A stretch of 64,000 bases of DNA from Palsa-883 sp963826975 (GTDB taxonomy: Bacteria > Pseudomonadota > Alphaproteobacteria > Acetobacterales > Acetobacteraceae). The notes under the pieces were generated by a model that did no database searches, had not been told where the DNA came from, and saw only the letters and a program-made list of their open reading frames with translations. The first letter of the stretch is position 1. Each line of letters starts with the position of its first letter. Positions 59,752 to 64,000 of the stretch are shown here, piece after piece. Made by a program: the position numbers and the translations under genes. The DNA lies in the NCBI GenBank assembly GCA_963826975.1, contig CAWGZJ010000005.1, positions 496,001 through 560,000 of the forward strand, written 5' to 3'.

Positions 59752-60116
59752 CCCCCTACCCCCTGCGTTTTACCCTTCTTCCGAGCCTGCGACTGTTGCC
59801 GCGCCATCGTGGATGCTTGCGCCTTCAGCGCCGCCAAGTCAGCGGCGAGGGCGTCGTCAATGCCGTCCTCCACCTCATATCGCGCGGCAAGTTGCCGGGC
59901 GCGACCGAATTCATGCGCATTGATTGCCGCCCGCACGGCGCCGCACCGGGCGATAACACCCTCGTAATCGGCCAGCGGGAGAAGATTGGCGATGCATTCC
60001 TCGAGGCGCGACACCTCCAGGAAGGCAGGCCGCGCTTCCGGCGCATTCAGGTCTTCAAGCGTCTCGGCTCGACGGATCGCCTCTGTCACCAGCGGATACA
60101 GGGTTTCAATGTCCAT
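59748..60116 (-). CDS. Hypothetical helical protein
   Basis: 122 residues, largely helical (ETLYPLVTEAIRRAETLEDL, RLEECIANLLPLADYEGVIA, RARQLAARYEVEDGIDDALA) with a basic tail (RQQSQARKKGKTQG). Not recognised. Middle gene of the three-gene cassette; its stop overlaps the acidic gene's start by 4 bp and it lies 3 bp downstream of the 60120-60623 gene. Confidence 0.6.
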   Translation of the reverse strand: MDIETLYPLVTEAIRRAETLEDLNAPEARPAFLEVSRLEECIANLLPLADYEGVIARCGAVRAAINAHEFGRARQLAARYEVEDGIDDALAADLAALKAQASTMARQQSQARKKGKTQGVGG

Positions 60117-60119
60117 GCT

Positions 60120-60623
60120 CTAGGCCGTCCTCAACCTGGATCGCGGTGGACCAAGTTCCACGATGCAAGCGACCTTGATTGCCCGGGGATTCTGGTGTCG
60201 CCGGACCTGTTCAACCTTTTCGCGCAATCGTCGCTGACCGATGTCCGTCATGTCGACGCCGCTCACCTCCAAGGCAACTGACTGATTGTTGGTATCCACC
60301 AGCAACCAATCGGCGTGCTCCTCGCGCTGCGCCCGTCTGCGGACCACCCAACCTCTAACGACGTGGACCAGAGCCAGCGCAATCGCCTCGGCGGCATCCT
60401 CCGTAACCCTGTGGAAGTCGAGGTGGTCGCCGCTCGCATCCGAGTCCGCAGACCAATACAAAGCCCCCTGTTGCCGCCGGTCGTCAAACGCAGTTTCGAA
60501 ACTCACGCCGGGTAGGTGGCCGTGCCGGGCAAGCCCAACCGCCGCCTTATGGGCGCAATCTGCACCGGTGGTCGGGGCCAGACGCGGGTGCATCACGAGA
60601 AGCCTACTCACATCGATATCCAT
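60120..60623 (-). CDS. Hypothetical protein, possible nuclease-like fold
   Basis: 167 residues. A central alpha/beta segment, HADWLLVDTNNQSVALEVSG followed by a basic helix (GQRRLREKVEQVRRHQNPRA) and VACIVELGPP, resembles the D...E core of PD-(D/E)XK-type proteins, but the catalytic lysine is not evident. The function is therefore not assigned. First gene of the three-gene cassette, 6 bp after the glcD stop on the same strand. It could be a horizontally acquired small system. Confidence 0.6.
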   Translation of the reverse strand: MDIDVSRLLVMHPRLAPTTGADCAHKAAVGLARHGHLPGVSFETAFDDRRQQGALYWSADSDASGDHLDFHRVTEDAAEAIALALVHVVRGWVVRRRAQREEHADWLLVDTNNQSVALEVSGVDMTDIGQRRLREKVEQVRRHQNPRAIKVACIVELGPPRSRLRTA

Positions 60624-60629
60624 TCCCCC

Positions 60630-62054
60630 CTACGCCGCCTCGTGCAGCGGGAACACCTTGGCGGGGTTGAGCAGCCAGTCTGGGTCGAATGCCGACTTGA
60701 TGCGGCGCATCTGGTTCAGCTCGATCTCGCTGAACTGCACGCCCATCAGGTCGCGCTTTTCGATGCCGACGCCGTGCTCGCCGGTCAGGCAGCCGCCGAC
60801 CTCGACGCACAGCCTCAGGATGTCGGCGCCGAAGGTTTCCGCCGCGTGGAAGCTGGCGGGATCGTTGGCGTCGAACATGATCAGCGGGTGCAGGTTGCCG
60901 TCGCCTGCATGGAAGATGTTGGCGACCTGCAGGCCGCAGGCGGCGGACATCTCGCCGATGCGGCGCAGCACGTCGGGCAGCCGTGAGGTGGGGATGACGC
61001 CGTCCATGCAGAGATAGTCGGGGCTGATCCGCCCGATGGCGCCGAACGCACCCTTGCGGCCCTTCCAGATCGCCGCGGACTCCTCGGCCGACTGCGAGAC
61101 CCGCAGGCTGGTCGGGGTGTGGCGCTCGCAGATTTCGCGGATGCGGGCGAGCAGCGCGTCCTGTTCGGTGGTGCTGCCTTCCACCTCGATGATCAGCATC
61201 GCCTCGGCGTCCATCGGGTAGCCGGCGTGAGCGAACGCCTCGCAGGCGTGGATCGCCGGGCGGTCCATGAATTCCAGTGCCACCGGGATGATGCCGGAGC
61301 CGATGATGGCATCGACGCAGGCGCCGGCGATCTCGTTGGAGGGGAATGCCGCCAGCATGGCGCGGGCACCTTCCGGGGCGTGCAGGATGCGCACGGTGAC
61401 TTCGGTGATGACGGCGAGCTGGCCCTCGCTGCCGGTCAGCAGGCCGAGCCAGTCGTAGCCCGCGGCGTCGAGATGGGCGCCGCCGAGGTCGATGATCTCA
61501 CCCTTTATGGTGACCAGCTTCAGACCGAGGAGGTTGTTGGCGGTGACCCCGTATTTCAGGCAGTGCGCGCCGCCGGAGTTCATGTTGACGTTGCCGCCAA
61601 TCATGCAGGCGAGCTGGCTGGACGGGTCCGGGGCGTAAAAGAAGCCGCGGGCGGCAACGGCGGCGGTGATGCCGAGGTTGGTGACGCCGGCCTGCACCAC
61701 GGCGCAGCGGTCGGTGTAGTCGATGTCCAGGATGCGGTTCATCCGCATCAGGCCGATGACGACAGCGTCGGCCAGCGGCAGCGCTCCGCCGGACAAGGAG
61801 GTGCCGGCGCCGCGCGGAATAACGCGCACGCCGTTGGCGTGGCAGTAGCGCAGGATGGCCGCGACCTGCTCGGTGGTGTCGGGCAGGACGACGGCGAGCG
61901 GCGGCTGGCGGTAGGCGGTCAGGCCGTCGGTCTCGTAGGGCTTGAGGCGGATCGGCTCGCTGATCAGGCCGTCGGCGGGCAACAGCGCGGCGAGGCCGGC
62001 GATGATGTCATCGCGTCGGGCCATGATGTCGGGTTTGGGATCGGGGAGCCGCAT
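60630..62054 (-). CDS. glcD: Glycolate oxidase subunit GlcD (FAD-linked oxidase)
   Basis: 474 residues. The FAD_binding_4 domain has VRVIPRGAGTSLSGGALPLA and MIGGNVNMNSGGAHCLKYG. The C-terminal FAD-oxidase domain has NIFHAGDGNLHPLIMFDAND, CVEVGGCLTGEHGVGIEKR with the catalytic histidines, and ending DPDWLLNPAKVFP. This is the catalytic subunit that oxidises glycolate (or D-lactate in relatives). It is first in the minus-strand series glcD - three small genes - glcE - small membrane gene - glcF. Confidence 0.92.
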   Translation of the reverse strand: MRLPDPKPDIMARRDDIIAGLAALLPADGLISEPIRLKPYETDGLTAYRQPPLAVVLPDTTEQVAAILRYCHANGVRVIPRGAGTSLSGGALPLADAVVIGLMRMNRILDIDYTDRCAVVQAGVTNLGITAAVAARGFFYAPDPSSQLACMIGGNVNMNSGGAHCLKYGVTANNLLGLKLVTIKGEIIDLGGAHLDAAGYDWLGLLTGSEGQLAVITEVTVRILHAPEGARAMLAAFPSNEIAGACVDAIIGSGIIPVALEFMDRPAIHACEAFAHAGYPMDAEAMLIIEVEGSTTEQDALLARIREICERHTPTSLRVSQSAEESAAIWKGRKGAFGAIGRISPDYLCMDGVIPTSRLPDVLRRIGEMSAACGLQVANIFHAGDGNLHPLIMFDANDPASFHAAETFGADILRLCVEVGGCLTGEHGVGIEKRDLMGVQFSEIELNQMRRIKSAFDPDWLLNPAKVFPLHEAA

Positions 62055-62207
62055 GCGCGCCTTCTGCTGGATGCCGGTGCTGGGCGATCTGGGCGGAAGA
62101 TGGGACGGGACGCGCGGGCAGGCAAGGCGGAGCGGGCCGCTTGGGCGGATGTCGGGGTAGGTATCAGGCGCCGGCGATCAACCCCAAGGGGATCAGCCCC
62201 AAGGGGA

Positions 62208-62333
62208 TCAGCCCTGGCGGCACTTCATCCGGGGGTTCTTCTTATTGATTACGTAGACCCGGCCGTGGCGGCGGACCACCCGGCAGTTCTTGTCGCGCAC
62301 CTTGGCGGACTTCAGGCTGTTGCGAATTCTCAT
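62208..62333 (-). CDS. rpmJ: 50S ribosomal protein L36
   Basis: 41 residues: MRIRNSLKSAKVRDKNCRVV, RRHGRVYVINKKNPRMKCRQ, then G. This matches the alphaproteobacterial L36 form (KSxKxRxxxCRxVRRxGRxYVINK...ARQG-like ending), with two cysteines kept but not the full zinc set. It is a component of the large ribosomal subunit. It stands alone, with CCCCAAGGGG-type repeats just downstream (62182-62207). Confidence 0.93.
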   Translation of the reverse strand: MRIRNSLKSAKVRDKNCRVVRRHGRVYVINKKNPRMKCRQG

Positions 62334-62560
62334 GTCGGGGGCCTTGGCGGCGGAAGCGAGGGCGGGAAATAGGGGGGGTGGCGGGGACTGTCAAGCTGGA
62401 TGGCGGCCGCGGGTGGGGTGACGGCGTTGGGGATTTTTGGCGTTTGAACGCTGCGCTGACGCTCACGAGTAGAGCCAGAGGTCATCCCCGCGGCATGGTG
62501 TCGGGCGTTGAGCGGCATACCGGGGCAGCCGGAGAGTGGACGGCGCAGGTGGGCCGGCCA
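62334..62560. other. Intergenic gap before the 18-bp tandem array
   Basis: 227 bp of GC-rich non-coding sequence upstream of rpmJ, presumably containing its promoter; no clear promoter elements were picked out. Confidence 0.4.
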
Positions 62561-62662
62561 GGGCCTTGTATCCGGTCAGGGCCTTGTATCCGGTCAGGGC
62601 CTTGTATCCGGTCAGGGCCTTGTATCCGGTCAGGGCCTTGTATCCGGTCAGGGCCTTGTATC
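62561..62662. repeat. 18-bp tandem repeat, five full units plus a partial
   Basis: GGGCCTTGTATCCGGTCA is repeated exactly five times (62561-62650) with a sixth partial unit (62651-62662). No spacers separate the units, so it is a minisatellite, not a CRISPR. The identity of all copies suggests recent expansion. It lies in the gap between rpmJ and the PEP-CTERM gene. Confidence 0.95.
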
Positions 62663-62924
62663 AGGCCCGGGGGTCGTCGCGCCCTGCGGTGCCGCACGCC
62701 AGCCAAAGGACATTGCACATATGGCGTAACACGAGCGGCTGGGCTGCGCCTGCTCCGTGACTTCCGTTATTATTGTCGGAAATCTTTACAGTCTTAACAT
62801 TGATATTTCTAATACGTAATATATACTCGTTGATTTCGCTGCAAATCGCCAGGCGGTACACAGATTGCATGCCATCGTATGCACCCAACGGGAGAGGCAA
62901 AGGAGGAAGCGGTGACACTGGGAA
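62663..62924. other. AT-rich intergenic region upstream of the PEP-CTERM gene
   Basis: The stretch 62765-62850 is conspicuously AT-rich for this window (TTATTATTGTCGG, TTTCTAATACGTAATATATAC) and probably contains the promoter. A strong Shine-Dalgarno (AGGAGG, 62901-62906) precedes a GTG at 62912 that is out of frame with the PEP-CTERM protein. Confidence 0.5.
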
Positions 62925-63905
62925 TTGCAGCGTGCGGCGCCGAAGTCCGGTTCTCGTCTGCGGTGGTTTGGTGTTGGCCTAATTGTCTTCTCCGTGCTGA
63001 CGATGAACACCGCGATGGCGGGAGCCATCATCAACCCGGGTTCAACTTTCACTGGCGGTAGCTTATCGGCCCTGGCGGTTTCATTGTATTTGCCAGCGAC
63101 CCGCACCGCGATCGCAAGTTCCCCGGTCGCGGCGAACTTTTACACGCCCGGTGGTGTTCTCGCCGGAACGGTCGCGTTGACAACGAATGCAACTGGCGGG
63201 ATCAGCCTGCCTCCGCCGCCCATACCGGCAGGAGCAACGGCCGACGGAGGCTACGTCAAACTGTCCGTGGGCCCCTATGGTATACCGCCCAGGCCTCCTC
63301 TCAAGGTCAGCTGGTCCACGAGCGCCTGGACATTTCTTGGGCTTAGCACCGGGTTTCAGATCGATCCACTTGGTTTGCCCGGCGTGACCCCCAATCAGAG
63401 TTGGAATTTCGTGAACCCCACTGGCGCGTCTGGGACATTGACGTTACTGCACTCGAGCGTCATCCCACCGCAGCAGGACACGTTCTATTCCAGCAACTTC
63501 GATCTTTCATATTCGTTAGTCAGTTCCGGTGTGTACGCCGCTTCGATCACCGGAAACGACAGCTATATCCAACTTGTGGACTCGAATTCTCTTGCGGCTC
63601 CTGAACTTGCGGACAACGCTCTGATCGCGTTCGAGGATGGTTCCTCCTTCGGCACGATCCAATATCTTACGTCAACGACCGGGACCTTTGACTTCTCGGC
63701 GATCGGCATGAGCGGCACCTGGTCTTATAACTCGGGCGCGAATTTCACGACGGCCACAGTTACCAGCGCCGAGCCTTTCGACGCTCTGGCCATTGCCTCA
63801 AGCGAAGTCCCTGAGCCCTCCACTGTCACTTTGGTCGGCACGGGTGTTATAGGGTTGCTTGGCTGCACCTGGCGGAGGTCACGCTATAGCATCATGCAAC
63901 GGTAG
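62925..63905 (+). CDS. PEP-CTERM sorting-domain protein
   Basis: 326 residues. A signal peptide (SGSRLRWFGVGLIVFSVLT then MNTAMAG) is followed by a Ser/Thr/Gly-rich beta-type body and a C-terminal PEP-CTERM tail (SEVPEPSTVTLVGTGVIGLL then WRRSR). Such proteins are exported and processed by an exosortase, often in exopolysaccharide-producing bacteria; no exosortase is in the window. GC and codon use are lower than in neighbours, suggesting transfer. The TTG at 62925 is the earliest start after an in-frame stop, but the good Shine-Dalgarno fits a different frame, so the start is uncertain. Confidence 0.8.
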   Translation: MQRAAPKSGSRLRWFGVGLIVFSVLTMNTAMAGAIINPGSTFTGGSLSALAVSLYLPATRTAIASSPVAANFYTPGGVLAGTVALTTNATGGISLPPPPIPAGATADGGYVKLSVGPYGIPPRPPLKVSWSTSAWTFLGLSTGFQIDPLGLPGVTPNQSWNFVNPTGASGTLTLLHSSVIPPQQDTFYSSNFDLSYSLVSSGVYAASITGNDSYIQLVDSNSLAAPELADNALIAFEDGSSFGTIQYLTSTTGTFDFSAIGMSGTWSYNSGANFTTATVTSAEPFDALAIASSEVPEPSTVTLVGTGVIGLLGCTWRRSRYSIMQR

Positions 63906-64000
63906 TGCGCTTCGTGACAGCGGTGGCGGGCCGAGCGGGCCGCCAGGAACTGCCATACCGCAATGACGGGCTGAATATGCTGTCGAAACAGCATTTTGTG

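Noticed and set aside
62561..62662. Possible CRISPR array
   Set aside because: The 18-bp units abut directly with no spacers and no cas genes are present.
1..64000. tRNA or rRNA genes
   Set aside because: No T-arm plus acceptor-stem pattern or rRNA-like conserved stretch was noticed in a read-through; a covariance-model scan would be needed to exclude tRNAs fully.

Overview
This is a GC-rich chromosomal segment from what looks like an alphaproteobacterium, most likely an acetic-acid-bacterium relative (Acetobacteraceae, Rhodopila/Roseomonas-like). The evidence is codon bias, the zapA - 6S RNA - 5-formyl-THF cyclo-ligase - YmdB order, a 41-residue L36, split glcD/glcE/glcF genes, many CoA/molybdenum catabolic genes and a PEP-CTERM protein. 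No rRNA, tRNA, CRISPR array or phage was seen.

Layout. 1-722: 3' end of a SpoVR-family gene with two compensating frameshifts. 833-2500: a palindromic intergenic repeat split at a CT dinucleotide by an IS110 element, whose 280-nt leader appears to encode a bridge RNA. 2574-6608: aerobic CO-dehydrogenase/xanthine-dehydrogenase-type molybdenum hydroxylase (FAD, 2Fe-2S, Mo subunits) plus a MoaD/ThiS-like protein. 6680-8829: GT87-like membrane glycosyltransferase and an orphan LuxR regulator with a degenerate receiver. 9007-12248: an unrecognised three-gene operon of overlapping genes (two membrane proteins and a Pro/Thr-tailed protein), bracketed by diverged direct repeats of about 100 bp. 12210-23973: catabolic genes (TPP enzyme + FAD monooxygenase, luciferase-like oxidoreductase, amino-acid-type binding protein, M20 amidohydrolase, threonine aldolase, tautomerase, class II aldolase, alanine dehydrogenase, AhpD-like protein). 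24177-26947: molybdopterin oxidoreductase overlapping a 2OG-Fe dioxygenase. 27500-34700: accessory region with gene remnants, a GH42-like protein, a beta-helix protein and an IS1182 element. 34680-41025: housekeeping block (gamma-glutamyltransferase, YmdB, frameshifted cyclo-ligase, 6S RNA candidate, zapA, class I aldolase, thiE). 41159-48005: GGDEF-EAL protein, sugar-binding protein, PRC-barrel protein, broken YihY, AI-2E-type permease. 48265-50220: iron-uptake unit with a Fur-like box, an FTR1-cupredoxin fusion and an outer-membrane barrel. 50506-62054: C2-acid region (oxalyl-CoA-decarboxylase-like + CoA-transferase, glcF, glcE, glcD). 62208-63905: rpmJ, an 18-bp tandem array and a PEP-CTERM protein.

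Functionally the window is a scavenging chromosome: oxidation of small acids and amino acids, CoA-activated C2 chemistry and iron acquisition, interspersed with several palindromic repeat families. Four genes (spoVR, beta-helix, fthC, yihY) carry frameshifts. The fthC lesion is an exact 14-bp tandem duplication, which is unlike a simple sequencing error. The most interesting items are the IS110 bridge RNA, the three-gene membrane operon, a perfect 108-bp palindrome, and the Fur-boxed FTR1-cupredoxin operon.
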